Counted from the stretch's first letter, positions 1 to 11,893 are shown. The stretch is 64,000 bases of DNA from Lingula anatina (GCF_001039355.2 NW_019774569.1:302079-366078); one strand, 5' to 3'. A program made the numbers and translations. The notes: generated from the sequence alone by a model not told the origin.

Positions 1-664
1 TCATTGGGTGTAGTTGGAAATTGTTTAAATCGTCCTTCCTTCTGCTGTAATGCTTCTATCACGCGAGCCGCTATCCGACTAACCGAGGACTTAAAGGCCT
101 CACGTAGGCCTACGCCGTGCCGGTGACGAGCAACATCGATTCAGTAGCGTAAAATCTCAAAGCAATCATCACTTGGTCTCTCGTGGAGATTGCATGGTTT
201 CTGTTCGTAGCAGGCGCGATGTCAACTTTGATCAAGTGTGTTATATAGGCCTAATCAAGTCAGGCCTTGCTGAAGCGCAACCTCTCAATGGAATCAGTAG
301 CCTAGCTAGGCCTAGGCCCTATCACTCAAAGCATCAAAAGAAACGCACCTCTTCTAAAAGTTCTCCCTCTAATCATTCTACCTTTGAACGTCTGTAAAAC
401 CTCATAGAATTTACTGCCAAACCAAGCAGGTTGGCCATTTTTGATGATTTAACGGCGTGATATCAAATTTATACCACCTATTTCGAGTGGATAACTTCAT
501 TATGTACAATATCGCCCATCACGGTCAGTAGTCATTCGAGTTATGAGAAAATAAGCGACAAGCACATAGGCCTATACCTTCACTGTCGCAGTCCTTAGAA
601 ACTGTAAAACAATTTCCGTTTTATGTGTATTATATAAGATTTATGTACAATGATTGAATAAACT

Positions 665-703
<39 letters not shown>

Positions 704-1274
704 CTTACGGCAGGATATCACGCCTTATACCGGATGTACAGCTGGGATAATAATTAGGGATATTGTAGGCTCTTTTTTTTTTCATCCAGATACAGAAAAT
801 GAGTTTTTTCCTGCATCTAATTATTTAATGCATTTTTGTGCTTTGTGGTGATTTAAAACGATGAAAAGAAAATATAAAATATTTTTTCGTTGCAATGTAG
901 GCTATAAGCATAGGCAACTCGAGCTATCAGTATGGGGCGTAACTTCATCCCTGAACAATTAAATCCACGGGATTGTAGCCTATACACTCCAATCCCGTGC
1001 CGTCATTTTGGTTTAAATAGTTTTGTTATGGAGTTTGAGCCCCATTTATTTTGCTTTATCAAATCTGATCTATAGACAAAATTACGTTATAATGTCCAAG
1101 TTTGAACTAAGACTTTTTAAGAAAAATCGCTGGCAGCCAGAGTTTTGGAGTACTAAATGATGTCATTAAATCGGCGTTGAAACGGTGAGCGTGGGGGAAG
1201 CCACTCAGCCGTGGATTCAAAACAAAGTTCCCCGACGGTCAGACACCCACCCGTACAAAATTCCTTTTTGATAA
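1..1274. other. Gene-free stretch
   Basis: No exon with recognisable protein similarity is visible on either strand. It contains a (TTA)n microsatellite at about 667-701 and four copies of the octamer TAGGCCTA (105, 246, 307, 567). Short open frames here have no recognisable motif. Confidence 0.6.
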
Positions 1275-1490
1275 ACACCCCATTTCCATAGATTAGATCG
1301 ACCTACTTTAGATCGACCTAACTCCCTGGGGGTTCACGCTAAATAGCTGTCAGCCGGGCGGACACGAAAGTTAATTATCCCCTTACAGCTTGTAGTAGGC
1401 GGGACACACATTTAAGTCGGATTATCTGAAAGTAATCTAGTGAGACTCCCTGCGGGGATAGATCGATCTAAAATCTATGGGAATAGAGCC
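1275..1490 (+). mobile_element. MITE-like element, family B, copy 1
   Basis: About 216 bp with imperfect terminal inverted repeats. The left end carries CCATAGATTAGATCGACC and the right end, read in reverse, carries CCATAGATTTTAGATCGATC. A second copy in the opposite orientation lies at 25401-25605. There is no coding capacity, so any mobility would need a transposase from elsewhere. The superfamily is not determined because I could not fix a target-site duplication. Confidence 0.7.
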
Positions 1491-2906
1491 AAAGAGCTCC
1501 CAAAGTCTGTTTCATTGATCTACATCTTAAGGTCATCTGAGTGCATATACAAATACCTGTAAACATCGGTCGGTCTTGTAACAAGGTACTGCCTACTTTA
1601 AGTTCACTGAATTGAATGTTAAAATTCCTATAAGGGCCCGTAACGAGTTGTATTTCAAAGCCGTTGAGAAACCTGTCGAAAAGCTCTGGATCCGACTTTT
1701 TTTATTGAACGTTAATTTTCTTGTGTGTGTACGCATGTATACACATTAAATGCCACATTGCTTTCTTTAAAAATACAATGTTCATCTACTTGCGATTTGT
1801 CTGACACACATAAAAACATAAAAATTGACTTTTAAGTTACAGCTACCACTTAAACTGCAATTCTGCATTTACAAACTACGTTTGCTTAGACAACAATTTT
1901 ACCGTCTTACTTTCTAATTGTTATAAATTAATACACAAGAAACAAGACGCATTAATACAATCCCTTGAGGCACCTCGGACCTTGGACGAATAAAACGCCC
2001 CAATCGTCAAAAGTTAAACATAGGCATATCACAAAAAACATTTAAAGTCCTCTAATTATATGAGGTATGGAATGTCAAAACAATAATAATATATTGCACC
2101 ATATCTATTAACAAAAGCTGTCGTAACATACTATGACTAAATGGGTTCGAATCCACGTTGAAACAAAAAAGTACAGTTTTCTATATCTGCAAATGGATAT
2201 GTTAACTGATATATCTATTAACTCCAGCACCCTGAGCTTCAGCTGGCATGCAGTTAGATTTATCCGAATGGTAAATTTTATCAAATTCATTAATCATTAA
2301 TACATTTATAAAATAACAAATTGCTGCTGCAGAGATTCTATGTTAAAATAATCACAGATTTTTTTTTACTTTTTTTCAGCTGGTGATAACAGAAAGGAAT
2401 GCTGAATGCTACTAAGGGCCCCATGTCCTTGTATTGGGGTCCAGGTTCATAGGAACTTGCCTTGTTTATTATTCTGAATACATGTACTAGATCATGATAT
2501 GCCCTTGGCCTAAACCTATATTGAAACTCTTACAAAATAAGTTAAACTGGACAAAGTAATGTAAACCTTTTGACTTGAAAGTAAAATTTATGTAATATGC
2601 TTCTTACAATCTAAAACCTTTCACATCAAATTATCTAACAGTGGGAATGTTCCACTTTAAATATATGGTATACATATAATCTCATGTACATAACAAAATG
2701 TTTAACACAGTGAAATCAACACTGCAAAAGCAGACATTAAAATTTAACACCTGTTAAAACTTGGAATGAAACCTTACACGTTCAAAACTGATCAGAGATA
2801 CCACTAGAAATGGAAATAATTAGCAAAATAAGAAATTCAGCATCACCAGTTAAAAACTTTGAACACTATAGAACCCAAATGAGTGTGAAATTTATAAACA
2901 TTTTTC

Positions 2907-2939
<33 letters not shown>

Positions 2940-3399
2940 GAGTATATTTTAGAAAATACTATTATTTATGTACTAGTACACAATGAGGCACTCTGTAAAT
3001 TGGAGTCTTGCTTATATTGATTTTTCTTATTGCCCAATTGCCACAAAATAATCAAAGAAAAACAAAAGTGAACTAGCATTATAGAGAATTTCTCCTTAAA
3101 TTCTACAAACCATTGCTTTGAAATATAAGCCATGTTATAATGCCTTACCACCCCCTGTTAATTTAGAGGTACCTGGTTTAAAGGCATCCGTTTCAGAGGA
3201 ATATCCTTGACTGGAATTACCACGGCAACAGAGATACAATATTCTTTCAGTTATTTGTTTTTATCTTTAAGTATTTGTCCATTTATTATCTCTCTCTCCC
3301 CCCCCCCCCCCCCGACACACAAATTCTGCCTCAGCTTTCATTGTCAAATTGCTTAAAAGTGGGAAAAGCCAGCCACCTAATCCCAATATACCAAGAGAC
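1491..3399. other. Gene-free stretch, AT-rich
   Basis: AT-rich sequence with a (TAA)n microsatellite at about 2909-2938 and a C homopolymer at 3299-3313. No exon is supported. The GGTTCGAATCC string near 2144 resembles a tRNA T-loop, but the flanking bases do not pair. Confidence 0.55.
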
Positions 3400-3645
3400 C
3401 ATTCACAATGAATTTTGTCAACTTATGTGCACTAACTCCACAAGGACTCTTGCTGAATGCAATCAGATTAACAAACTAGCACGCCTCCATCTGGGATTGA
3501 GTAGAATATAGAAAGCTGGCGATTATGCAAATACACTGGGAACAAGAGGGGCGTAAGACTGTTAATCTGATTGAATTCAGCAAGAGTTTTTGTGGAGTTA
3601 GTGTACATTAGAAAGGTCAATAAAATTCATCGTAAATGTTCCCAA
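3400..3645 (+). mobile_element. Palindromic MITE-like element, family H, copy 1
   Basis: The two halves are inverted copies. The left half contains ACTAACTCCACAAGGACTC and GCTGAATGCAATCAGATTAA. The right half contains TTAATCTGATTGAATTCAGC and GTGGAGTTAGTGTACATT. The terminal repeats are roughly 65 bp and extend out to the ATGAATTTT strings on each side. A related element is at 45659-45884. It lies just 3' of the polyprenol reductase gene and is non-coding. Confidence 0.7.
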
Positions 3646-3717
3646 AGTAATATATAGGAATGACTGACCACTACAACCTCAATTTCATAAAGAAATACTC
3701 TTTCTTTCACAACACTG

Positions 3718-4157
3718 CTACAACAGAAATGGTATGAGGGCCGCCCTGTCGGTGGGATACTCCTTCTTGAAGACCACCCCATACCTCCTATGGATATGCA
3801 GTGCATAGAAGATGTGATGCACCAGGAGATGCAGGGTACACAGGCACCAGGCTCTCTGTCTCAGTCCCAGGCAGATCCCTATGGCGGTGTAGATGAGGAT
3901 GTCAGCGAAGAGATGGGGGCAGGAAATCCAGCCAAACCAGTCCCCCCTGGGAACTTTGTACCCTGTGGAAACTATTTGACCTGAAATGAATGATTTGGAG
4001 TAGTTTTTAGTGTTTTTTAATTTACACATTGACCTATATATCATATATGTGCATATGAGTCTCTCTCTCTCTCTCTCTCTCTGTTTCTCTCTCTCTCTCT
4101 CTCACATACACACACACACACACTCACTCTCTCTCTCTCTCACATACACACACACAC

Positions 4158-4189
<32 letters not shown>

Positions 4190-4273
4190 ACATACACACA
4201 CACACACACATACACACACACACATTCTCTCTCTCACACACACACTCTCTCTCTCTCTCACACACACACACAG

Positions 4274-4348
<75 letters not shown>

Positions 4349-7030
4349 CTGCACCCTGTGACTCACCTGACTTGTCTTTCCTCAGGCTGGTCAGTATGCT
4401 GTAGCAGATGTGCTGGTGTTTAGAGGCCAGGATGAAGACCATGATCCCCACAGGGTGATACCAGTTGATGCAGCATATCAGGTGTAAGAGACCTGAAAGA
4501 ACAGATTCATGTACTGGTATATGACCCCGATTCAAAATGGATGATCCAACTATTTACTGATCCGCCGACTAAATATGTTCAAAAGCAATTCCCATGATTC
4601 CTGATGGTCTCCCCATCTTCACATGTGCCGTCGCTGCAGGGGGCTAGCAATTAAACCTCGAAGCAGAGATTTAATCCATTTAAAGGTGCGTATGGAGTTG
4701 GGGAGACCATTTGGATTCAGTGGCATTGCTTTTGAACATATTTAGTCAGCAGATCAGTAAGTACTCATAGCATCCATTCTGAATGGGGCCTTTGGTAATT
4801 ACCCATAAATTTCTAACACCAGTTTCTTCAAACATTTAATTATTTCAAGATGCTTTAATTTTAGTCATTAAGCAACAGCACCAACATCTAATTTATGTCC
4901 CGTCATCATAATGGATTTTCAAGTCAATGATGACTTCTTATTCAAGAAAATATGTTTTATTATTTTACCTGAAATGATTTTGAAAAATGAAATAAGTACA
5001 TGCTTTAAGAAAGACAAAGAAAGAAGGGAAAAAAAAGCCCAAGGGGAATCGATTCTATTACAGTGTCTATTACTGAGCTTTTTAGTGGGTCGCCATATTT
5101 GACCCTCGGACTAGTTAGTCCACTAACTTCTTAACTAACTTCCTTGCTTCCAGAGGTGGTCCTTCAGCTACCAGACTTAGCCCAAGGCAGAGAACTAACT
5201 TCCCTTACCTTGTCTCTCCAGAGGGGGTCCCTCAGCTACCAGACTTAGCCCCAGGAAGACTGGAAGCAGATACTGCATCATATGGGGGAGAACGTTCATG
5301 TGCACACTTGTGTATATGTTCAGGTGCAGGCACTCATCAAGTCGACGCACGTGTTGGCATATCAGCATGGAAAGGCCGATCATGGTGGATAAGGCATCTG
5401 AAGTATCAAAGGTGTAAAAATTTAATTTCCATATACAGATTTCATTTGTTGAAGTACCACCAAAAATTTTTATTAAAAGTATCAAAATTAAATATTTATA
5501 CATAGATATCAGTGGTCAAATTTCCTCAAAGTTTGACATAAAATGGATGGAATTATCACTTGCATACACAAATATAAAGTAATAAAACTATGATTAATAC
5601 ATACAGATACCATTTGTCAAATTTCAAAGTTTGATATAAAATGTATTTAAAATTATCATTTCAAAATACACAGGGAGTTTCGGGGGTGTATGTCAGGGGT
5701 TGGACTGGCGCAATTAAGGGAAGTTCTTAAAGCGCATTCAGAAGAAGCTGATCTGTGGTCTTATAGATTCGCGGATCAAATATGGCCAACTCGCTTAAAA
5801 GCAATGCACACAAATCATAATGCCGTGATAGTCACCCTGCCTCCATACGCGCTGTTCCTACTGGTACAGGAGCCTAGCAATAAAACCTTGGAGCTGAGGC
5901 TTAATCCATTTAATGGCATGTGTGGAGGCAGGGAGACCAGCAGGGGATTATGCGACTTGCTTTTCAGAGGGGTCGGCCATATTTAGTCCACGGATAATAA
6001 TAATATGTATTTATTTGCAACTTAAAAAGTTGGATTTTACAATAAAAACAAATAGTGGTGAGATGCACAATCTTAAAATATGCTTGTAAATGATCAGTTA
6101 GTCCACAGATCATCTGTTCAGAATGTGCTCTTATTCATTACCTGTACTGTTATGATGAGGCTGTGCTACATATTGCAGTATAACCTGGGTATAAGGCACA
6201 TTCCAGTCCAACATATAGGCACCAAAGACATTGATACCTAGCCAGCTCAACCAGGACAGACTTAGGATGTAGTATACAACAGGTCTGAAATATAATCACA
6301 GTCATTAAATACAGGTCAGACTGAGGGGTCAACTATTTTAATCATCATTTTCACAATTCTACAAACCATACGCTGGGGGGAGGGGGGGGGGGAATGCCAT
6401 CTGCCTCTCACACATCTCCCCATGCATGTGAGAGGTGGAGGGGAGACCATTACAGGCTTAAGCGGTCTTCCTTTCATGTAAGTCCACCAAATTTAGGTCG
6501 CGGCCTTGCTAGCATTTGGCTCTTCTCAATCTGAATGGTCCCATACAGTGGACTAAGTACTCGTGTTGTAACTAGTACAAACCACTAGCACTACTGCTGG
6601 TAGTACACTGCACATGTAGGTCTACAGTGAAAAAAAATTAATTAAGGACAACCTTTCCATTTGCTATCTCCGATGATCAACATTAAAACTCTAAAATACA
6701 CCCCAACCGAATACAGCTTTACTAGACGCACTGCACTGCACTGACCAGTCCATCGATATAACAGTGACCACAGGATATGCTCTACTTATTGCGTTGATTT
6801 CTCCTCTGTAATGACAAGACTGTCCGCAGACACTAGTGCAAGCTTGCCGATCAAATGAACACGCATTACCTCCAAATAAACGTCACTTGGGCCAACAAGG
6901 AGTCATCCCTAGGTTTTGCCTTCTTCGCTTTGCCTATATGCACGCCCGTGAAAACTAAAACGAGTCCGATACAAATTTCTACAGCGACATAAAGCATCAA
7001 AATATAATCCAGCGGTCTGCTCGAAAACAT
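3718..7030 (-). CDS. SRD5A3: Polyprenol reductase (steroid 5-alpha-reductase 3 family)
   Basis: Complete minus-strand gene. Coding exons: 7030-6870, 6284-6142, 5397-5209, 4492-4367 and 3980-3718, all with GT-AG introns and consistent phase, giving 293 residues; vertebrate members are near 318. The family reduces the terminal isoprene unit of polyprenol to make dolichol in the ER membrane, for protein N-glycosylation. Exon 1 is a signal-anchor-like first membrane segment. Exon 3 carries RRLDECLHLNIYTSVHMNV, matching the RRxxECLxVxxxS signature. Exon 4 has WYHPVGIMVFILAS. Exon 5 has the C-terminal domain with VPRGDWF, SCPHLFADILIY, HHIFYALHIHRRY and final YPTDRAALIPFLL. The start is the first ATG in frame. 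Introns 2 and 4 hold MITE-like or microsatellite sequence. Identification rests on my recall of family motifs, and the exon fit is strong. Confidence 0.9.
4058..4345. repeat. Compound (TC)n/(CA)n microsatellite
   Basis: Alternating TC and CA tracts of nearly 290 bp. They fill most of intron 4 of the polyprenol reductase gene, up to about 20 bp from the donor of exon 4 at 4366. On the transcript they read as (GA)n and (GT)n. Long open frames through it on both strands are artefacts of the dinucleotide repeat. Confidence 0.9.
4525..4790 (+). mobile_element. MITE-like element, family A, copy in SRD5A3 intron
   Basis: Inverted-repeat element in the intron between coding exons 3 and 4. The ends share an ATTCARAATGG motif and inner GATCYGC and GACTAAATATGTTCAAAAGC, read inward from both sides. 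The middle carries two inverted GGGGAGACCAT-type motifs. It is more diverged at its termini than the other family A copies. Confidence 0.7.
5145..5250. repeat. Tandem partial duplication of exon 3 end of SRD5A3
   Basis: The last bases of exon 3, plus part of the intron start, are repeated about 65 bp downstream on the transcript. On the plus strand CAGCTACCAGACTTAGCCC occurs at about 5166 and again at about 5233. Both copies are preceded by CCAGAGG(T/G)GGTCC(T/C)T. The second copy lies in the intron and is not needed for the reading frame. Confidence 0.75.
5730..6130 (+). mobile_element. MITE-like element, family A, interrupted copy
   Basis: The left terminus is AAGCGCATTCAGAAG with TTA just outside (5727-5729). 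The right terminus is GTTCAGAATGTGCTC with TTA just outside (6131-6133). The inner motif GCGGATCAAATATGGCC recurs inverted as GGCCATATTTAGTCC. About 100 bp of AT-rich sequence (about 5993-6090) separates the right inner arm from the terminus. The element ends only 11 bp from exon 2 of the polyprenol reductase gene. Confidence 0.75.
6360..6869. other. First intron of SRD5A3, no gene
   Basis: It holds a G-rich run near 6376-6391 and a possible degenerate family A relative at about 6392-6540, which has CATCTGCCTCTCACACATC, GGGGAGACCATT and CTGAATGG. The relation to family A is weak. No other structure is seen. Confidence 0.4.
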
Positions 7031-7103
7031 TTTTGTGACCCAATTACGTTGTTTTCTGTGACGATAGAGGGCATTGTACGCGAAGACAAGAGAAAGGCGT
7101 TTT

Positions 7104-8627
7104 GTACAGGTGAAGGACCGGGACTCCAGACTACCACCAGGCCATTATACCGGTGTATAAAGCAAGCTTGTTTACCATACTTTCTTTGTTTACACAGGCA
7201 CACTGTTGTGGGCTATACAGGCTTGAATACAGACAATAATTCACAGATGGGGGTAACACGTACCTTTTAAAGGATTTGCGTCTTGCCGTCAGAATGGCCT
7301 GAACGGAACATATTCTTCAGAAAACATGCCCAACTAACGATATCTTTATCCAAATACACAAATTAAAAGCTCATTACTTGTACTTTTATTTTCAACTTTT
7401 CATCATCAATGTGTTACAAAGACAAAGTTTAAATGAAATGAGTCCTTTTTCCTTTGGTATGTAGGCTACACTTTAAAATAACTTTATTAATGTATAACTT
7501 GCCCTCATTAGTAAAAAATCATTGAACATTATTTGAATTAGAGCCTTAAAAAGTCCTTGGAAGCCAATTAATGTTCTTATGTGTCTGTATGAATCCTGGC
7601 CAGTAGATTCTGTGATAGAGTTGTTGGAATGATTAAATAAAACCAGGGGCACAGTGATTTACAGTGACCCAACATTGAGCTAAAGGCAAAATAATTTTGT
7701 TTGGAATCACATAGGTAGTAGGGCACTGTAATTACACGTCTGATGCACAGGCAGACACCCTGAGCTTCAGAGATAACTTGACACTAATCTCTTCACTATA
7801 GCCTATCTTCATCGTTAGGCAAAAGCCAATATCTTAACTTGTGTCTTGTGTGCAGTAATTTATAATGATTTAGTTAAATTAGTTCTTATATGTACACTTG
7901 ACCATGAATTCAGTTTAAAAAGGTTCAAAATTCCAGACAACTGTCGCCCTGGTAGAGGGTAGTTGCTAAGTGCGCTATATCAGGTTGACTACATATAATA
8001 CATATTATAATATTTATTCAAGAGTTGACCCAGTAGGAGCTCCTTTCACAAAAAACTGGTTGTTGTTCAAATAACCGTCTCGGGCTAGCCAGGGGCGAAT
8101 CCAGCTTATTACCTCCCCCTCCTGAATTTTTTTCTTTTTTTTTTTTTTTTTTGGTATTTTAGATGGCAAGCGGTGCTATTTGGTACGGTTTAGTAGGCCT
8201 AGGCCCCGCTATAAATCAGCTAGTCAAAATTCTAATTCCAAGAGGGGAATATTAGTGTGGGTTTTTTTCAGAAACCGAAGGGGGGCTCAGGACCCCCTGG
8301 CCCACCCCCTTCTAAAGCCGCCACTGAGGCTAGCTCAGGTGATCGACAGTTCTGTATGATATTGATTTTTTCAAGTTATAAAACGCATAATGCCACTCCC
8401 GTTTACCTTGCAATTGTTTGCACGTGACCTTACCGCAGCCCTTTGAAAGTACAGACTAGTGTTACAGGCATATTTTATATGGGAAGTTCACATAGATTAA
8501 TTTTCCAAAAGAAGAAGTAGAGATTATCTCATATTCGTGAATCATTGCTCGTCTCGCCGCTGACGTTGCTACGCTGCGTTGTTTTAAGCCGTTTTTTATT
8601 TAAAGGTCTCGAATCACGATTCATTAT
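7104..8627. other. Intergenic stretch upstream of SRD5A3
   Basis: No recognisable exon. A GGTAGAGGGTAG string at about 7961 resembles one end of the family F elements, but no second end is found nearby. TAGGCCTA occurs at 8194. A poly-T tract lies at about 8138-8152. Confidence 0.5.
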
Positions 8628-8898
8628 GGGCGCATTCAGAACATATGATCCGCGAACTAACTGATCCGCCGATTAAATATGGCCGACTCCGCTTAAAAGC
8701 AAGTCTCTTAATCCCCTAATGGTCGCCCTGCCTCCACAAGCGCCCTTCAACGGTATACGAGGTTCAATTGCAAGGTCCCTGCAGCGGCGGCTCGTGCAGA
8801 GGCGGAGAGGCCTTCGGGAGAATAGTGGGTCAGCCATATTTAGTCATACACAAATTATGTAATACTAGTCCGCGGATCATCTTGTTCTGTATGTGCTC
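8628..8898 (+). mobile_element. MITE-like element, family A, copy 3
   Basis: The left terminus is GGGCGCATTCAGAAC and the right terminus is GTTCTGTATGTGCTC followed by TTA. Inner motifs GATCCGCCGATTAAATATGG and CATATTTAGTC are inverted relative to each other. The length (271 bp) agrees with the other copies. TAGGCCTA at 8908 lies just outside. Confidence 0.75.
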
Positions 8899-9103
8899 TT
8901 ATACTGGTAGGCCTACCGGGCATTTCAGAAGGATATATTGATTTCGGGAATTTTCATTGGGTTTTTTTTTCTTCTTTTGTTTGAAATGTTTGACTTAGAA
9001 CGGATAATTAAGAAGCTTTGCAGAATATTTAGGCATTTCTTAATTTGTACAGAAGGCCTTTGAGTGAGTGAGTGACCGTTCGAAGGTAAGGACGCGAATT
9101 TTT

Positions 9104-9133
<30 letters not shown>
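9104..9133. repeat. (TTC)n microsatellite
   Basis: About ten TTC units within a non-coding stretch. Confidence 0.9.
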
Positions 9134-9134
<1 letters not shown>

Positions 9135-9395
9135 TTTTGGTTAGAAGATGAATCGGCCTTACAAACCAAATGTATTAGAGCATGAAATAAATCATATAGC
9201 GCTGATGCCGGTCATCAGAAAATACAAAATGCCACTAGTTTTGACCTACTGTCCATGCAATGGCTCTTGCATCCTATGTCACTCTTCTTTGACTGTTTAC
9301 CAAGATGATAAGTGGTTTTCACTTGGGAGCCCTGGTGATGTGAATTCCTGAAGCATGGAGCCTTCTTTAAAGATGCATGTAATTTTTGCTATATA

Positions 9396-9766
9396 TTTTT
9401 GCCACAAAAGCCAACCAAATGCCAACATATAATTTCAAGTAGTATAACTAAGAGAGCTACCAAAAGGCATTGTATAATTTTACCTGAAAATGATGTTTGA
9501 ATGGATATTTTTGCTAGCATTTTATGCTGTATGTCAATGGGGCAGAAAAGTAGGTCACGAAAGTAGGTTAAATTTTTGACCAAAAATTTAAAGAAAGGAG
9601 CAGTCTAAAGCTCTTTTACGGCTGATCGAGTGATCTATTCAGTTTATCCCTTCGCATGTCGAATTCATTTGAGTCGTATAAGAAACTAGTAGTAGCAAAA
9701 GTGGTTTACATGTGTTAACGGGAATCCACGCTCCACCGATGCTCTGTTCGTATGTACCTTTAACGT
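9396..9766 (+). repeat. Interspersed repeat family G, copy 1
   Basis: About 370 bp closely related to 56973-57316 and 63537-63877. Shared blocks include GCCACAAAAGC, ACCAAAAATTTAAAGAAAGGA, GATCGAGTGAT and GGGAATCCACGCTCCACCGA. No open frame is conserved among the copies. The class is unknown. The first part also resembles 53282-53340, so the family may be longer or mosaic. Confidence 0.7.
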
Positions 9767-10659
9767 CCTTTTGCTAATATCAACCTGCAAACTGTGTGAT
9801 GCACTGCAAAGTTAATTTGCTGTACGGTTCAAATCCCTTAAACAGTGTGTTGAGGTGAAGGGGGCTTTAATTTTTATAGATTTCTTTACAGTTTTAAAAA
9901 CAGTTTACAGTACATTGCCTTCATTTCTGCCTAGACGGTATTGAATTCCCTGTTTTCACAAAAGTGTTTTTGTTTAGTAAATACTGTTGAAATTTTTGTT
10001 TTGCTTTTTGGTGTCTGTGTTCCAGCTAGGTTTGCTGTCCAGTATTTTAAAGCTAAATTAAGGCTTGAAATAATTCTACGTACACTTTATGAAGATGTCA
10101 CAGTCGCAACCTTAAAGGGATAACAACATATATATACTGTTCTTATAAGACTCATATATTTCACAATAAATACATTGTAAACAACTCGCGATCAGTACTT
10201 CATTTCATTTCACCACCAAAACAGCGGTTATGGCAATAATTCAGCAACATGTGCGTGAACCTTCATAGATTGCTGTACCTCTGTAATTTCTTAAGAGCTT
10301 ATTACAAAACGAACTTTTTAGAAAAAAATTAACATGGACTACTTAAAATGTCGGAATGGATTCATTTACCATACGTAAGTATGGGAAAACCCATTCACCT
10401 CATTCACATTCACATTCACATCCATTTCCCAAAAAGAACAGTTGTTATCCCTTTAATATACCTGTACTGACCCTTTTTCCTTAAATGGTAAATACATGCA
10501 GGTCGCTGACGTTTTTTATAATCCTTCACAGAGGATTTCACGTGAATCGGTGACCCGTTTATTTTCACCTAATGCCGGTGAAGCATTGAAGGGTGGTCTC
10601 TGAACCTAGGCAGGTCATGTGACTTAGACTGAATCGGATTGGAGGGTAAGGGACTCAGC

Positions 10660-10692
10660 GCCACTGTTTTATATAGGTCTATATATACCGTA
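10660..10692 (+). promoter_or_regulatory. Candidate TATA-containing promoter
   Basis: Two TATA-like strings, TTTATATAGG and TATATATACC, lie about 140-165 bp upstream of the ATG at 10831. The position fits a core promoter for the downstream exon. There is no direct evidence of transcription. Confidence 0.35.
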
Positions 10693-10830
10693 CATGCACA
10701 GAGACGTGCAACTTGAATGCACACAGCTCGCGTCTAGTAGAAAAATATTAGGCTACTACAAATACGACGAGGGCAAAATTGATCGGAACTTCATCTAAAA
10801 TTAACACGTACTATTATTACAAAGGGCACA

Positions 10831-11154
10831 ATGGAAGTAGACCATGGCAAACACACAAAAAATATTCTGGAAACAAAGAAGAACTCAAAAAGTGACACCA
10901 GCAAAACAGTGACCCTCTGTTTTCTGATCGTCATTTTGTTTATGACTGTGTTATACTTAAAGTTCGGCAGGAACGTGGAAGTGACGATCCTGCTCGAAGG
11001 CGACGACGTTCCTGGAAGAGACCATTTGTTACGCGGTGGAAATGGCGATAAAACCAAGATGCTGCCCAACGACTACCAGAATTTTGAAATGAATAAAGAG
11101 ATGAAAGTGAACAGAAGTCTCTTAGATGTCATTCGCGGACCCCGGAGACAGGAG
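10831..11154 (+). CDS. Probable first coding exon, type II membrane protein (N-terminal part)
   Basis: An open frame from the ATG to a consensus donor (CAGGAG, then gtaggt) encodes about 108 residues. Residues 1-26 are basic and hydrophilic (KHTKNILETKKNSK). Residues 27-43 are a hydrophobic segment (VTLCFLIVILFMTVLYL) followed by KFGRN, then a hydrophilic stem. This is the form of a signal-anchored Golgi enzyme such as a glycosyl- or sulfotransferase, but no catalytic motif is present, so the function is only a guess. I found no following exon. The 3' end of this exon and its donor are duplicated at about 11708-11773. Confidence 0.5.
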
Positions 11155-11289
11155 GTAGGTTCAAACATCTGTAAGGTACAAGATCCAGTAGATGCATGAT
11201 ATAAATTATTATATGTTATTATGCATTATGATATTAGGATTTAGATATAAGACAATATAATACAATACAGTTTACATTATGATTTATAT

Positions 11290-11458
11290 CAGGCCCATAG
11301 CCAGGGGGGTTCGGGGGGTTCGAAAGAACCGCCCCTTTTGCTGGGAAAAGGTCCACTCTGAGTAAAATTTTATCTAGGTACATGAAGTTTTTATGGAAAA
11401 GGGTCCACTTTTTCAGAAAAAAAAAAAAAAACTTTTGAAATTGCTGGCTACGGGCCTG
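11290..11458 (+). mobile_element. MITE family C, full copy with TATAT duplication
   Basis: 169 bp beginning CAGGCCCATAGCCAGGG and ending TGGCTACGGGCCTG. TATAT lies directly on both sides (11285-11289 and 11459-11463), consistent with a 5-bp target-site duplication. Inside are two GGTCCACT strings and GGTACATGAAGTTTTTATGG. Non-coding. Confidence 0.85.
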
Positions 11459-11479
11459 TATATAGAGGTAGTCTTTCAA

Positions 11480-11610
11480 TTCTTAAATTAAAATTTATTT
11501 GAGAGAGAAAGGGAGAGAAAAAGAGTTAGGGGCAGTATCATAATCTGGCGTTCTGTCATCAGAAATATAGCTTCTGGTGCCCTTTCTTACCGCGAAAATA
11601 AGAGAGGGAG
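11480..11610 (+). repeat. Repeat family D, copy 1
   Basis: Purine-rich GAGAGAGAAAGGG, then TTAGGGGCAG(T/C)ATCATAATCTG and CTGTCATCAGAAAT. A second copy is at about 12430-12560. Sequence downstream of this copy (about 11600-11707) resembles 14085-14200. Confidence 0.6.
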
Positions 11611-11893
11611 GGAGGGAGAGATATCAATGCGTTATTCTCATGAACTATAATATCAGTCCCATTTAATTTTTCATAAGAGTGAAAAATAGTTCCCAATCAC
11701 ATTGATTAGACCCCGGAGGAGGTAGGTGCAAATACTTGTAAGGTTTAAGATCCAGTAGACGCAGGATTTAAAGAATTGTACCCTCTACCAGGGTGGCAGA
11801 TTATATACGGAAAAACGGAAATATCCACAGAGCCAAATGACTGTCTATTCATCTAGAGACATATCTGTTGATATCTGTGAAAATCGATATGTC

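Noticed and set aside
2140-2160. tRNA-like T-loop GGTTCGAATCC
   Set aside because: The flanking bases do not form the 5-bp stem, and no acceptor, D or anticodon arm is visible nearby.
4010-4535. Long Ser/Leu and Arg/Glu open frames
   Set aside because: They are translations of the TC/CA microsatellite and appear on both strands.
11310-11330. RNA polymerase III B-box-like GGTTCGAA in family C elements
   Set aside because: It is part of an internal palindrome of the element, with no A-box or tRNA-like head, so a SINE origin is not supported.
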